From: Flavobacteriales bacterium
GTDB taxonomy: Bacteria > Bacteroidota > Bacteroidia > Flavobacteriales_C > GCA-002722245
Reading direction: 5' to 3'
Length of the DNA: 48,696 nt
Assembly: GCA_023251075.1 (NCBI GenBank)
Contig: JAHEZM010000027.1
Span: 1-48,696, forward strand
Shown: one piece after another, positions 35,570-44,149 of the stretch
How positions within the stretch are numbered: position 1 is the first letter of the stretch
Layout: the number at the start of each line of letters is the position of its first letter
Program-made: the position numbers and the translations under genes
The notes under the pieces: generated by a model
What the model was told of the DNA's origin: nothing
Database searches by the model: none
The model's input: the letters and a program-made list of their open reading frames with translations, nothing else

Positions 35570-36280
35570 CTATTGGTAACTGCTAATAATTTCCAACAAT
35601 TCCTCTTTGCTCATTAAACCTACATCATTCCAAACTACTTTTCCGTTTTGGTATAGAAATAAAGCAGGAATATTACTAACGCCCATTGAGGTGGCTATCT
35701 CTGTTTGTTCATCCACATCAATTTTAAGAACGGTTAAAGTATCTTTTTTTAATGCAGCTATTTCTTCAATAATCGGCCCCAGTTTTTTACATGGTCCGCA
35801 CCAAGGAGCGTTGAAATCTACCAATACCAATTGTTTTGATGAAATGATTTTTTTATACATTTCAAGATTCATTGCTACTACTTCATGAGCCGTAGCAACA
35901 GCGGTAGCTTTCCCATCTTTAGTCCATCCACGAAATCCATTCTCTAAATTATACACCTTTTTAAAATCCAATTCGCTAAATTTTGCAGCAGCTTCAGCAC
36001 TTCTTTTTCCTCCGGCACAATAAACATAAATAGGCTTTTCTATATCTAGTTTTTTTGCTTCTTCTTCAAATTTATCATTGTACCAATCAATATTTTTTGC
36101 TCCTTTTATATGATCTTGAGAGAATTCTTCTTCTGTTCTTACATCAATAATTTGAGCAGTAGATTCGTCGCTTTTTAATTGGGCTTCAAAAGTGGTGGTA
36201 TCCAAATTCACGTAACCATTAGTTCCGCATGAAAAAAGTGTTATTGAAAGAAGGAAAGCAAATAGGAGTTGTTTTTTCAT
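35570..36280 (-). CDS. Rhodanese-thioredoxin fusion lipoprotein
   Basis: A periplasmic lipoprotein (lipobox LFSC near residue 18) with two domains. Rhodanese at about 25-125 has the persulfide loop VYCAGGKRSAEAA, with catalytic Cys followed by a basic loop. Thioredoxin at about 130-236 has WCGPCKK and the cis-Pro in SNIPALFLY. The fusion would let a sulfane-sulfur carrier pass sulfur or electrons to a dithiol in the same molecule. Its ATG overlaps the osmC stop (TAATG). Both neighbours deal with thiol or peroxide chemistry, which suggests a sulfide or peroxide stress function; that is inference. Confidence 0.88.
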   Translation of the reverse strand: MKKQLLFAFLLSITLFSCGTNGYVNLDTTTFEAQLKSDESTAQIIDVRTEEEFSQDHIKGAKNIDWYNDKFEEEAKKLDIEKPIYVYCAGGKRSAEAAAKFSELDFKKVYNLENGFRGWTKDGKATAVATAHEVVAMNLEMYKKIISSKQLVLVDFNAPWCGPCKKLGPIIEEIAALKKDTLTVLKIDVDEQTEIATSMGVSNIPALFLYQNGKVVWNDVGLMSKEELLEIISSYQ

Positions 36281-36714
36281 TATGCTACAATTATGCTTGG
36301 AGTCATAGTAACTCTCGCTTTTACAGAATTCGAAATTAAGCAGGCTGCTTCAGATTTATGCAATAATTTTTCGGTTTTTTCCCTCAGTGCTTCGTCTCCT
36401 ATGATTACAGTGGGTTTTAAATGAACTTCCGTCATTAATAATTTTCCGTCCACTTGTTCTAGTTTTCCAGAAGATTCACAAGTAAACGATTTGAACTCTA
36501 GCTTTGAATGATCGGCAATAGATAGAAAAGTAGTCATTAAACAGGAGCTGATTGCCGCGGTGTAAAAATGTTCAGGAGACCATATTCCTTCATGACCTTT
36601 AGGGAATTGTGGAGGTGTAGCTACTTCAATGGTGCCAGGTAGTTCGGGTGAACTAACAATACCTTTTCGATCACTAGTCCATGATATATTTACATTGTAA
36701 TTATGTGCTTCCAT
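36280..36714 (-). CDS. OsmC-family peroxiredoxin-like protein
   Basis: A 144-residue OsmC/Ohr-type protein. The conserved centre PEHFYTAAISSCLMTTFL has the first Cys, and SEAACLISNSVKARV has the second, the pair used for thiol-dependent reduction of organic hydroperoxides. The start ATG lies 29 nt after the tyrA stop on the same strand, so it may be read from the aromatic operon. It is coupled to the rhodanese-thioredoxin lipoprotein. Confidence 0.9.
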   Translation of the reverse strand: MEAHNYNVNISWTSDRKGIVSSPELPGTIEVATPPQFPKGHEGIWSPEHFYTAAISSCLMTTFLSIADHSKLEFKSFTCESSGKLEQVDGKLLMTEVHLKPTVIIGDEALREKTEKLLHKSEAACLISNSVKARVTMTPSIIVA

Positions 36715-36743
36715 GATTTTTGTTTTTTGTTTGCGCGTGATAA

Positions 36744-37604
36744 TTATTTTATTGGCTTAATTCCATTCAACACTCTTCTGATTTCATTTACTTCACTCAT
36801 AAGCTTATAAGTTTCGTAAGTGTTTCCTTCTTCAATGTGTTTTTTGAATTGTTGTAAATTATTGATGTAAGCATCCAATGCAACACTCAGGTGTTTTTTA
36901 TTTTGTTCTAAAATAGGAGCCCACATTGCGGGTGAACTTTTAGCCAAACGAACGGTAGATTCAAAACCTGAACCTGCCATATTGAAAATATTTTTCTCGT
37001 CTTTTTCTAAATCCAAAACAGTTTTACCTAAAATGAAAGAAGTAATATGCGATAAATGAGAAACGTAAGCAATATGACGATCGTGCTCTTCTGCTTCCAT
37101 ATATATAATGCGCATGTTCAGTGTTTGATATAATTTTTCAATTACTTCAATAGCTTTCGGATCACTTAATTCCTTATCGCAAATGATGGTGATTTTAGTG
37201 TCAAATAAATTATCAATTGCTGCAGTAGGACCAGAATTTTCTGTACCGGCAATAGGGTGAGAAGCAACGTATTGTTTTCTGTTTTTATGATCTTTTACTT
37301 CAGCGCAAATTCCACTTTTAGTAGAACCCATATCGGAAATAATTTGATTGGGTTTTACTTTATCTAAAAGCGATAAAACAACTTTACGTGCTTTATCCAC
37401 AGGAATAGCAATAACTATTAAATCACTTTTTTCGATCAAGGTATCTAAGTCAACAAATTCGTTGATGAACCCAATTTCTAAAGCCTGTTTGCCATGATCA
37501 GCATTGATATCGAAACCATAAAAATAATCAGCGAACTTTCGGTTGCGCAAAGATATAGCGAGAGAGCCGCCAATTAAACCTAAACCTATGATGCCTATTT
37601 TCAT
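36744..37604 (-). CDS. tyrA: Prephenate dehydrogenase
   Basis: NAD(P)-dependent oxidative decarboxylation of prephenate to 4-hydroxyphenylpyruvate in tyrosine synthesis. The 286-residue protein opens with a Rossmann loop IGIIGLGLIGGSLAISLR; SDMGSTKSGI, ASHPIAGTENSGP and DRHIAYVSHLSHITSF are family landmarks. There is no chorismate mutase or ACT domain. Third gene of the pheA / aminotransferase / tyrA operon. Confidence 0.94.
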   Translation of the reverse strand: MKIGIIGLGLIGGSLAISLRNRKFADYFYGFDINADHGKQALEIGFINEFVDLDTLIEKSDLIVIAIPVDKARKVVLSLLDKVKPNQIISDMGSTKSGICAEVKDHKNRKQYVASHPIAGTENSGPTAAIDNLFDTKITIICDKELSDPKAIEVIEKLYQTLNMRIIYMEAEEHDRHIAYVSHLSHITSFILGKTVLDLEKDEKNIFNMAGSGFESTVRLAKSSPAMWAPILEQNKKHLSVALDAYINNLQQFKKHIEEGNTYETYKLMSEVNEIRRVLNGIKPIK

Positions 37605-37610
37605 AATTCG

Positions 37611-38771
37611 TTATTTTATCTTTTTAATTCTTTCTAAAGCTTCGGCGCAAGATTCCTTTGTTCCACATAGCGATGCTCTGATATATCTGCTTCCGTTTGA
37701 TCCGAAAATAAAGCCTGGGGTGATAAACACATCGGCCTTGAACAAAATATCATCAACAAATTTCTCCACGCTTTCTACTGAATCGGGAACTTTGGCCCAC
37801 ACAAATAATCCCACCTGTTTAGGATTGTAAGTGCATTTTAACAAATCAAAAATCTCGCACACCAAAACTCTTCTTTCGCGATAAATAGCGTTTACTTCAT
37901 CGTGCCATTCCTTGCCGCTCTTTAATGCTTCTACAGCTGCTTTTTGCAAACCTAAAAACATCCCCGAATCCATATTGCTTTTTACTTTCAATATACTATT
38001 GATATAATCACTTCCACCGCAAACCCAGCCAATTCGCCAGCCAGCCATATTGTGCGATTTACTCAATGAATTCAATTCCAAACACACTTCTTTAGCTCCT
38101 TCTAAATTAAAAATAGAAGTGGGTTTGTCGTTCAATATTAAGCTGTATGGATTGTCGTTGATGATTAAAAATTCATTTTCTTTTGCCAGTTTAATCAATT
38201 CTTTCAAAGTGTTTTCATCGGCCTGTGCGCCCGTAGGCATGTTCGGATAATTAATCCAAATTGCTTTTACAGATTTTAAATCCAATGATTTTAAATGATT
38301 GATATCAATCGCCCAATCTTTATTTTCATCGAGATGGTAATATTGAATTTTTGCACCCACTAAGTTACTCACCGAGGTGTAAGTAGGGTAGCCCGGATTG
38401 GGTACCAGTACTGTGTCTCCTTCGTTGATGAAAGCCATGCTAATGTGCATAATGCCTTCTTTAGAACCAATCAAGGGTAATATTTCGTTGTTGAAATTCA
38501 GTTCAACATGATAAGTTCTTTTGTACCAATCGGCAATGCCTTGTCGTAATTCGGGTATGCCTACATAGCTTTGGTAACCATGACTTTTCTCGTCTTTAGC
38601 GGTTTGGTATAAAGCTTCAATGGTTGCTTTAGACGGAGGTAAATCGGGACTACCAATCCCTAAATTGATGATGTTTTTTCCTTCGCCGCGCAGCTGAGCA
38701 ATTTGCTTCAGTTTTTTGGAGAAGTAATATTCTTCAACGCTGCCCAAGCGTTTGGCTTCTTTGATAATCAT
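37611..38771 (-). CDS. PLP-dependent class I/II aminotransferase, probably aromatic
   Basis: A 386-residue fold-type I aminotransferase. NLGIGSPDLPPSKATIEAL, NPGYPTYTSVSNLVGA, NYPNMPTGAQ and the PLP-lysine site ELNSLSKSHNMAGWRIGW are visible, and an Arg near the C-terminus (SRYIRASLC) fits substrate carboxylate binding. Placement between prephenate dehydratase and dehydrogenase indicates the final transamination of phenylpyruvate and hydroxyphenylpyruvate. Sequence style is also close to LL-diaminopimelate and aspartate aminotransferases, so this is not certain. Its ATG overlaps the pheA stop (ATGA). Confidence 0.85.
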   Translation of the reverse strand: MIIKEAKRLGSVEEYYFSKKLKQIAQLRGEGKNIINLGIGSPDLPPSKATIEALYQTAKDEKSHGYQSYVGIPELRQGIADWYKRTYHVELNFNNEILPLIGSKEGIMHISMAFINEGDTVLVPNPGYPTYTSVSNLVGAKIQYYHLDENKDWAIDINHLKSLDLKSVKAIWINYPNMPTGAQADENTLKELIKLAKENEFLIINDNPYSLILNDKPTSIFNLEGAKEVCLELNSLSKSHNMAGWRIGWVCGGSDYINSILKVKSNMDSGMFLGLQKAAVEALKSGKEWHDEVNAIYRERRVLVCEIFDLLKCTYNPKQVGLFVWAKVPDSVESVEKFVDDILFKADVFITPGFIFGSNGSRYIRASLCGTKESCAEALERIKKIK

Positions 38772-39604
38772 GATAAATTATTAAAATCCTGTTTTTCGTA
38801 TTCTCCTAAAATAATAATATCGGTAGCGAAAGTAGTCATGGCCTTCAGCGCTTCATGATAATTTTCTAATTGTTCCCAGTTTAAATCAACATGAAAAGCA
38901 TACTGATAAGGTTTACCCACCACAGGAATAGATTGTATTTTGGAAAGGTTGATATTCTTCTCAAAAAAAATATTCAACACCTTAGCTAAACTTCCGGGAT
39001 GATGCGATAATTGAAAGCTAATAGAAGCTTTGTTGTTTTTTTCGCTGTTGTTTGCTCTTTTCGCTAAGATCAAAAAGCGGGTAAAATTCTGCTTATTGGT
39101 TTCAATGTTTTCTGCTAAAACTTCCAATTCGAAAATTTCTGCTGCTCTTTTACTTGCCACTGCAGCTACGCCTACCAATTGTTGATCATGAATTTGTTTG
39201 GCTACTGCCGCAGTGTCTTCTTTGTCAACCAACAAAGCATTTTCAAATTGCAATAAATATTCAGCACACTGACGCAAGGCAATAGGATGAGATTCGATGA
39301 GCTTTAGGTCTTCTTTTTTAGTGCCCGGTAAAGCCATTAAGCATTGATGAATGCGTAAATACACTTCTCCAATTACTTTAAAACCATATTCCTGAAGCAT
39401 TGAATAGTTTTGAAGGATGGAACCGGCAATTGAATTTTCTATGGCCATCACAGCATAATCGGCTTTATCTTTTTTGAGTGCTTCGAACAATTCCTGAAAC
39501 GACATGCATTCAACCGATTGAATGTTTTCTCCAAAATATTTTAAAGCGGCTACCTCATGAAATGAAGCAGTGATGCCCTGTATAGCGATTTTCAATTTTG
39601 TCAT
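38768..39604 (-). CDS. pheA: Prephenate dehydratase
   Basis: Converts prephenate to phenylpyruvate for phenylalanine synthesis. A periplasmic-binding-like catalytic domain (about 1-175: IAIQGITASFHEVAALKYFG, YAVMAIENSIAGSI, NKQNFTRFLILAK) is followed by an ACT domain (about 190-270: HHPGSLAKVLNIFFEKNINL) that binds Phe for feedback inhibition. No chorismate mutase domain. The ATG at 39602-39604 gives 278 residues and sits just after a good promoter; an upstream in-frame start would overlap the -7 element. Confidence 0.94.
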   Translation of the reverse strand: MTKLKIAIQGITASFHEVAALKYFGENIQSVECMSFQELFEALKKDKADYAVMAIENSIAGSILQNYSMLQEYGFKVIGEVYLRIHQCLMALPGTKKEDLKLIESHPIALRQCAEYLLQFENALLVDKEDTAAVAKQIHDQQLVGVAAVASKRAAEIFELEVLAENIETNKQNFTRFLILAKRANNSEKNNKASISFQLSHHPGSLAKVLNIFFEKNINLSKIQSIPVVGKPYQYAFHVDLNWEQLENYHEALKAMTTFATDIIILGEYEKQDFNNLS

Positions 39605-39610
39605 AAGTAG

Positions 39611-39640
39611 CAAAGATAGCAATTGGGTTCAAGGTTCAAA
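39611..39640 (-). promoter_or_regulatory. Bacteroidota-type promoter of the aromatic operon
   Basis: On the minus strand a -33 TTTG (39637-39640) and a -7 TATCTTTG (39611-39618) are 18 nt apart, a full match to the Bacteroidota consensus. The -7 ends 6 nt before the pheA ATG, so the transcript is nearly leaderless. The -33 is inside a 7-nt tandem repeat. Confidence 0.65.
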
Positions 39641-39652
39641 GTTCAGGGTTTA
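39625..39652. repeat. Four tandem 7-nt units across the pheA promoter
   Basis: GGGTTCA, AGGTTCA, AAGTTCA and GGGTTTA follow each other without gaps. Heptamers of the GGTTCAA type are widespread in Bacteroidota intergenic DNA to my recollection. The unit overlaps the -33 box of the pheA promoter, so copy-number change would alter promoter spacing upstream. Confidence 0.6.
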
Positions 39653-39748
39653 ATGTTTGTTTTTATTTTTTTAAAATTCTCAGGCAACGGATTAAATATT
39701 TTTCATCTTTTATTATGAAAATTGACTTTTTCATGGTTAATTAGGGTG

Positions 39749-39786
39749 ATGCCGCCGCGACGGGGTAATTGCGGCGGCATTTTTTT
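39749..39786 (+). terminator. Strong rho-independent terminator-like hairpin before the first ECF sigma gene
   Basis: ATGCCGCCGC (39749-39758) pairs with GCGGCGGCAT (39771-39780) around a 12-nt loop and is followed by seven T residues counted from 39780. No gene lies upstream on this strand for it to terminate: the preceding operon is read away from it. It sits 27 nt before the sigma factor ATG, so it may be an attenuator or the end of a short unannotated RNA. Confidence 0.8.
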
Positions 39787-39813
39787 AGAGGATTCTATCA
39801 CTATTTTGGGAAC

Positions 39814-40383
39814 ATGAGTGCTGTACTTGATGATATTATAGCTGGGTTAAAAAGGCAGGAAGAAAAAAGTAAAGATGAATTGTACAGCATGTACTCTTCT
39901 TTGTTTTTTGCTATTTGCTTACGTTATCTTCGTGATCGACAGGACGCTGAAGATATGTTGCACGATAGTTTTATTAAGATTTTTGAAAAAGTGAATTCAT
40001 ATACTGGCGAAGGTTCTTTTGAAGGATGGATGAAACGGGTTTTGGTAAACAATTGTTTAAACCACTTAAAAGACAAAAAGAAGGTATTGAATATAGAAAA
40101 TGAATTATGGGTGGAGAAAGATGAACATACTGTGGAAGTGGAGGTAGATGATAATGAACAGATTGATTCATCTCTATTGTTTAATTTAATTAAAGAATTG
40201 CCTGCGGGTTATAGAACTGTTTTTAATTTATTTATTTTTGATGGTTTTGATCATCGGGCAATCGCAGAAAAACTTTCTATTTCCGAAGGAACATCAAGAT
40301 CTCAATTGCTAAAGGCACGAAGATATTTACAAGTTAAGTTGAAAGAAATTCAAAAAAATGAGCAGAAAAAGTATAAATATTGA
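39814..40383 (+). CDS. ECF RNA polymerase sigma factor (module 1)
   Basis: A 189-residue extracytoplasmic-function sigma factor. Region 2 is at about 20-90 (FFAICLRYLRDRQDAEDMLHD, GSFEGWMKRVLVNN) and region 4 at about 125-180 (LPAGYRTVFNLFIFDGFDHR, SISEGTSRSQLLKARRYL). The ATG at 39814 is chosen over an in-frame ATG at 39769, which would lie inside the terminator hairpin. Its last 26 nt overlap the start of the membrane partner, the usual arrangement for a sigma and its anti-sigma. A second paralogous module lies 3.2 kb on. Confidence 0.93.
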   Translation: MSAVLDDIIAGLKRQEEKSKDELYSMYSSLFFAICLRYLRDRQDAEDMLHDSFIKIFEKVNSYTGEGSFEGWMKRVLVNNCLNHLKDKKKVLNIENELWVEKDEHTVEVEVDDNEQIDSSLLFNLIKELPAGYRTVFNLFIFDGFDHRAIAEKLSISEGTSRSQLLKARRYLQVKLKEIQKNEQKKYKY

Positions 40384-40891
40384 CGAACTTTTTAAGGATG
40401 CAGTGAATGGGTATGAAGTGAAAGCACCTACCCGTCGTAGTTCAGTTTCAAAAATTGGATTGACTACCGTGTGGAAAAAGTCTTTGATTGCCTTTGGATC
40501 AATAAGTTTGCTGTGGGCAACTGTTATTGTTGTGTTTTTACAGTTTAAAAAAGAGGAAAAGCCAGTGGTTAAAATGGCCGTTCCGGTGGTGAATACTCCA
40601 ATTAATATTCCGGTTAACTCTGCCGATCAATTTAAATTGGATGCCGAAGATAGTGTTGCTATAACTAAATCTGATATTTCGCTACAACCCAATAAAGAGA
40701 TCAATGCGAGTACTCCCATAATAAATAAAATTGCTCAACCCAAAGAAGAGGGGGAAGTGACTGTTATTACAGAGAAAACCACTTACTATCAAAAATATGA
40801 AGTGGATGCCAATGGAAATAAAACAAAAGTTATTTCTTCACATAGCTCTAAAGAATCTGATACCAGTAAGGTGGTGAAAACAGCTCGATAG
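40358..40891 (+). CDS. Single-pass membrane partner of ECF sigma (module 1), likely anti-sigma
   Basis: A 177-residue protein with a short cytosolic N-terminus (about 1-37, INIDELFKDAVNGYEVKAP), one transmembrane helix (about 38-62) and a Lys/Ser/Thr-rich periplasmic part with no recognised domain. The N-terminus resembles the paralogous protein of module 2 (DNIEELFKSSLEDFKVEPP), which points to a common sigma-binding role. No zinc-binding ZAS motif is seen. Anti-sigma function is inferred from gene overlap and topology. Confidence 0.7.
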   Translation: MSRKSINIDELFKDAVNGYEVKAPTRRSSVSKIGLTTVWKKSLIAFGSISLLWATVIVVFLQFKKEEKPVVKMAVPVVNTPINIPVNSADQFKLDAEDSVAITKSDISLQPNKEINASTPIINKIAQPKEEGEVTVITEKTTYYQKYEVDANGNKTKVISSHSSKESDTSKVVKTAR

Positions 40892-40958
40892 AATACATTC
40901 TTTCTTATTGCAACTTTCCATATTTTATGCATCTTTGCTACAATACTAAAACGACTGT

Positions 40959-43136
40959 ATGCAAATGATTAAGAATTTCTGGAAGTTTTATTTTTCAGAA
41001 CCCATTACCGACTTACGCAGCACAAAATCTTTCGCAGATAAATTAACTTCTCCATCCATCCATCGTTTGGGTTTTATTATTATCATTACAATACTAATGA
41101 TAGGAATGCCTATTTGGTCACTAGATGCCGGAACTTCTGCCGATGAAGTATTGCATTACAATCAATCGAAAAACAACTACGACTATTTTGCTACTGGCGG
41201 GGAAAATAAAACTTGCTTAAAACCAATTGGAATTGATCCTTTGTATGCTTACGGACAATCATTCGATACAGTAACTTTTGCTGTAATGAAAAAGTTAGGG
41301 GTAGAAAGAATTTATCATTTTCGTCACTTTTTTAATGGGTTTTTAGGTTGGTTGGCCTTGCTTTTTGCTGGCTTATTAGCAGCAAGAATCTTAGGATATA
41401 AAGCAGCAATATGGACTGTTTTGTTAATGTTTTTTACTCCGTCGTTTATTGGTCATGCATGGAATAATCCTAAGGATATTCCTTTTGCTACAGCATATAT
41501 CATGACCACCTTTTTTATTGTGAAGTGGTTAGAGGATTTTCCAAAATTCAATTGGAAAAGTGCCTTGCTTTTAACTCTTTCCATTGCAGCTGCAATAAGT
41601 ATTAGGGTAGGGGGATTGATTTTAATTGCTTATGCTTTCATGTTTACTTTTTTGCATTGGTTGTTTAATAGTGAAAAGAAAGAATTTAATGTTTTAGTGA
41701 AAGTGGGTTTAACTCTTGTCGGAATTTCAATACTAGGCTTTTTTATAGGAATTTTAGTTTGGCCTTTTGGCTTGGAAGGTCCCATTGAAAACTCTAAAGC
41801 TGCCTTGGATTTAATGACCAATATTAATATTCGAATCTATCAATTGTTTGAAGGCAAAAATGTTTGGAGTAATGAACTACCTCCTCGTTACATTTATAAA
41901 ATTATGTTTTTAACTATACCGGTTGTGGTATTTATAGGCTTTCTACTTTTTTTACTTACAGTTACCTACAACAAAGCCAAAAAATTCTATTTGTTTTTAT
42001 TGGTTTTTGTAACGGCATTTCCCTTGGCCTATGTTTCGTATAAGAAGTCGGTTCTGTATGGTGGATGGAGACATATGATGTTTGTGTTTCCTAGTTTCGC
42101 AGTAATGGCCGGAATTGGATTTAGTATTTTATCAGATCAGTTTAAAAAGAATAGTATGAAATTGCTGAGTACACTAGGTGTGCTGCTGTTGTTTATTTTA
42201 CCGGTTCGACATACCATTGCCAACCATCCTTATGAGTATGTGTATTACAATGAATTAGCAGGAGGAGTAAATGAAGCATCAAAATCGTACGAAACAGATT
42301 ATTATCAGCATAGTGTTAAAGAGGCCGCAGAATGGTTAGCACATTACATTGAAACCAATGATAAACCTAAGAAAGGTGAAAAGCGCAAAGTTTGTCATTA
42401 TACTAAAAACGAATTGATGCAATATTTCTTTGCTAAAGATACAGCGAATGTACAATTCATATATTCTCGTTTTTACGAAAGGTCGATGAAGGATTGGGAT
42501 TATTGTATCAGTTTTGCAGGATATATCAGTGCCGATGAAATTAAAAACAAATATTGGCCAACTAAAGATGCAATTCATGTTATTTATGTAGATAATGTGC
42601 CTATTTGTGCGGTAGAGAAACGAGGAAGTAAAGAGGATTTTTTAGGCTATGAAGCATTACAAGCTAATAAATTTCAGGAAGCCTACGATCATCTTACTAA
42701 GTATCATTATTTGTATCCACATAAACCCGAAGCCTTATATTTATTGGGTGTAGCAAGTTTTAATATCGGTAAACAGAAAGAAGCAGAGGCTTTGATTAAA
42801 GAGGCTTTAGATGTATATAATGTTTACACCGCTGCGTACGGTGCATTAGGGAATATGTATATGCAAATGGGGAAACTACAAGAATCTGTAGATGTTTTTC
42901 GTCAGTACATTAAAGTGAAAGACAATGACTCTCAAGCGCATTACGGACTCGCATTGACGTACTACAAAATGGCTAAATATCAAAGTTCTGCCGATGCCTT
43001 ACTTCATTTATTAAATAAGGTAGATAATAAGTTTCCACCAGCATACGATTTGCTGATGGCCGACTTCCAGAAACTCGGTCGTACCGATCAAATTCCACAA
43101 GTACAAGAGGCAAAAAGAAAGAATACAGGGAAATAA
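40959..43136 (+). CDS. GT-C-like membrane glycosyltransferase with C-terminal TPRs
   Basis: A 725-residue multi-pass protein. About ten transmembrane segments fill residues 35-420; the first periplasmic loop has SADEVLHYNQ, the acidic pair near TM1 expected in GT39/PMT-type (GT-C) transferases that use lipid-linked sugars. The C-terminal 200 residues are TPR-like (EALYLLGVASFNIGKQKEAE, YGALGNMYMQMGKLQESVDV, AHYGLALTYYKMAKYQSS). O-mannosyl-type transfer to proteins or lipids is plausible, but donor and acceptor are unknown. It lies between the two ECF sigma modules. Confidence 0.8.
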   Translation: MQMIKNFWKFYFSEPITDLRSTKSFADKLTSPSIHRLGFIIIITILMIGMPIWSLDAGTSADEVLHYNQSKNNYDYFATGGENKTCLKPIGIDPLYAYGQSFDTVTFAVMKKLGVERIYHFRHFFNGFLGWLALLFAGLLAARILGYKAAIWTVLLMFFTPSFIGHAWNNPKDIPFATAYIMTTFFIVKWLEDFPKFNWKSALLLTLSIAAAISIRVGGLILIAYAFMFTFLHWLFNSEKKEFNVLVKVGLTLVGISILGFFIGILVWPFGLEGPIENSKAALDLMTNINIRIYQLFEGKNVWSNELPPRYIYKIMFLTIPVVVFIGFLLFLLTVTYNKAKKFYLFLLVFVTAFPLAYVSYKKSVLYGGWRHMMFVFPSFAVMAGIGFSILSDQFKKNSMKLLSTLGVLLLFILPVRHTIANHPYEYVYYNELAGGVNEASKSYETDYYQHSVKEAAEWLAHYIETNDKPKKGEKRKVCHYTKNELMQYFFAKDTANVQFIYSRFYERSMKDWDYCISFAGYISADEIKNKYWPTKDAIHVIYVDNVPICAVEKRGSKEDFLGYEALQANKFQEAYDHLTKYHYLYPHKPEALYLLGVASFNIGKQKEAEALIKEALDVYNVYTAAYGALGNMYMQMGKLQESVDVFRQYIKVKDNDSQAHYGLALTYYKMAKYQSSADALLHLLNKVDNKFPPAYDLLMADFQKLGRTDQIPQVQEAKRKNTGK

Positions 43137-43206
43137 TTTACCAGGGAATGCAACCCCTTCGATAGAGCTGCATCTAAGTGATATATTAACTCAATTTATT
43201 ATCACT

Positions 43207-43515
43207 ATGAAAAAAGTATTTATCGAATTAAAAAGTGCATTACTGATTACACTTTGTGGATCTTTATTGATCGTAAGCTGTACCAAAGAAGAATTAGACA
43301 CCCTGTTTGGTGGTGGTGGAAAAAAAGACAACAATCCAAAAGATTCTGTTTCTAATCCGAAGGACTCTTCTGTAATAGATGACTCTACCCATACACATTA
43401 CCCTCCAATAGACTCTGTTGATAACAATAGTGGTAATGATCAGGATTCTACAGGAAATAATAGTAATCCGAACGATTCAACCAATAATCCTTATAATCCA
43501 AAAGATTCACTATAA
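43207..43515 (+). CDS. Small Asn/Asp/Ser/Pro-rich lipoprotein
   Basis: A 102-residue lipoprotein with lipobox SLLIVSC. After a short charged stretch and a GGGGKKD turn, the mature protein is almost entirely low-complexity (repeats of NPKDS, DDST, NNSGNDQD) with no secondary-structure signature. It could be a spacer, a surface-exposed lipoprotein or a target of the adjacent sigma factor. No recognised family. A hairpin follows 20 nt after the stop. Confidence 0.7.
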   Translation: MKKVFIELKSALLITLCGSLLIVSCTKEELDTLFGGGGKKDNNPKDSVSNPKDSSVIDDSTHTHYPPIDSVDNNSGNDQDSTGNNSNPNDSTNNPYNPKDSL

Positions 43516-43534
43516 GGTAAATAATTCCTATTTT

Positions 43535-43562
43535 TAAGCACTGCCGCTAGCGGTAGTGCTTA
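43535..43562 (+). terminator. Hairpin between the lipoprotein and the second ECF sigma gene
   Basis: TAAGCACTGCCGC pairs with GCGGTAGTGCTTA, 13 bp with one G-U pair, around a 2-nt centre. Only a weak T-run follows, so it may be a terminator for the lipoprotein, or a leader structure: it lies 14 nt before the sigma ATG. Module 1 has a hairpin in the equivalent place. Confidence 0.65.
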
Positions 43563-43576
43563 TTATAAAATTTCTG

Positions 43577-44149
43577 ATGTTGCAAGATGAATTAGATGCT
43601 ATAATAAAGGGTTGTGTTAAGAAGCAGTACAAATTTCAGAAATTACTTTACGAAAAATATGCTTCTTTACTTTACGCAATCTGCTTACGTTATCTGAAAA
43701 ATACAGATGATGCTAAAGATGCTTTGCAAGATGGATTCATAAAAATTTACGAAAAAATTGATACTTTCTCATTTAATGGTTCTTTTGAAGGTTGGATTAA
43801 AAGGTTGGTGGTAAACAACTGTTTAATGATATTGCGAAATAAAAAGAAAATAGGATTTGAACAGGCTTGGGATGATAATTATGAAACAGTTGAGGAGGAG
43901 GAGGAAGATGGGGATACTTATGTTGATCCAAAAATACTTTTCGGACTCATTCAAGACTTACCGGAAGGATACCGAACCATCTTCAACTTATATGTGGTAG
44001 ATGGTTTTAGTCATAAAGAAATAGCAGAAAAAATTGGAATTAATGAAGGGACTTCAAAATCTCAATTGGCAAGAGCAAAGAAATTATTAAGAAGTAAAAT
44101 ACATACATTCATAAATGAACAGGAAAGACAACATAGAAGAGTTGTTTAA
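43577..44149 (+). CDS. ECF RNA polymerase sigma factor (module 2)
   Basis: A 190-residue ECF sigma factor, paralogous to the module 1 protein along its length: FYAICLRYL-type region 2 (LLYAICLRYLKNTDDAKDAL, GSFEGWIKRLVVNN), and region 4 (LPEGYRTIFNLYVVDGFSHK, GINEGTSKSQLARAKKLL). The acidic loop between regions is Glu/Asp rich. The ATG at 43577 is preferred; an upstream GTG falls inside the hairpin. It overlaps the downstream membrane protein by 35 nt. Confidence 0.93.
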   Translation: MLQDELDAIIKGCVKKQYKFQKLLYEKYASLLYAICLRYLKNTDDAKDALQDGFIKIYEKIDTFSFNGSFEGWIKRLVVNNCLMILRNKKKIGFEQAWDDNYETVEEEEEDGDTYVDPKILFGLIQDLPEGYRTIFNLYVVDGFSHKEIAEKIGINEGTSKSQLARAKKLLRSKIHTFINEQERQHRRVV

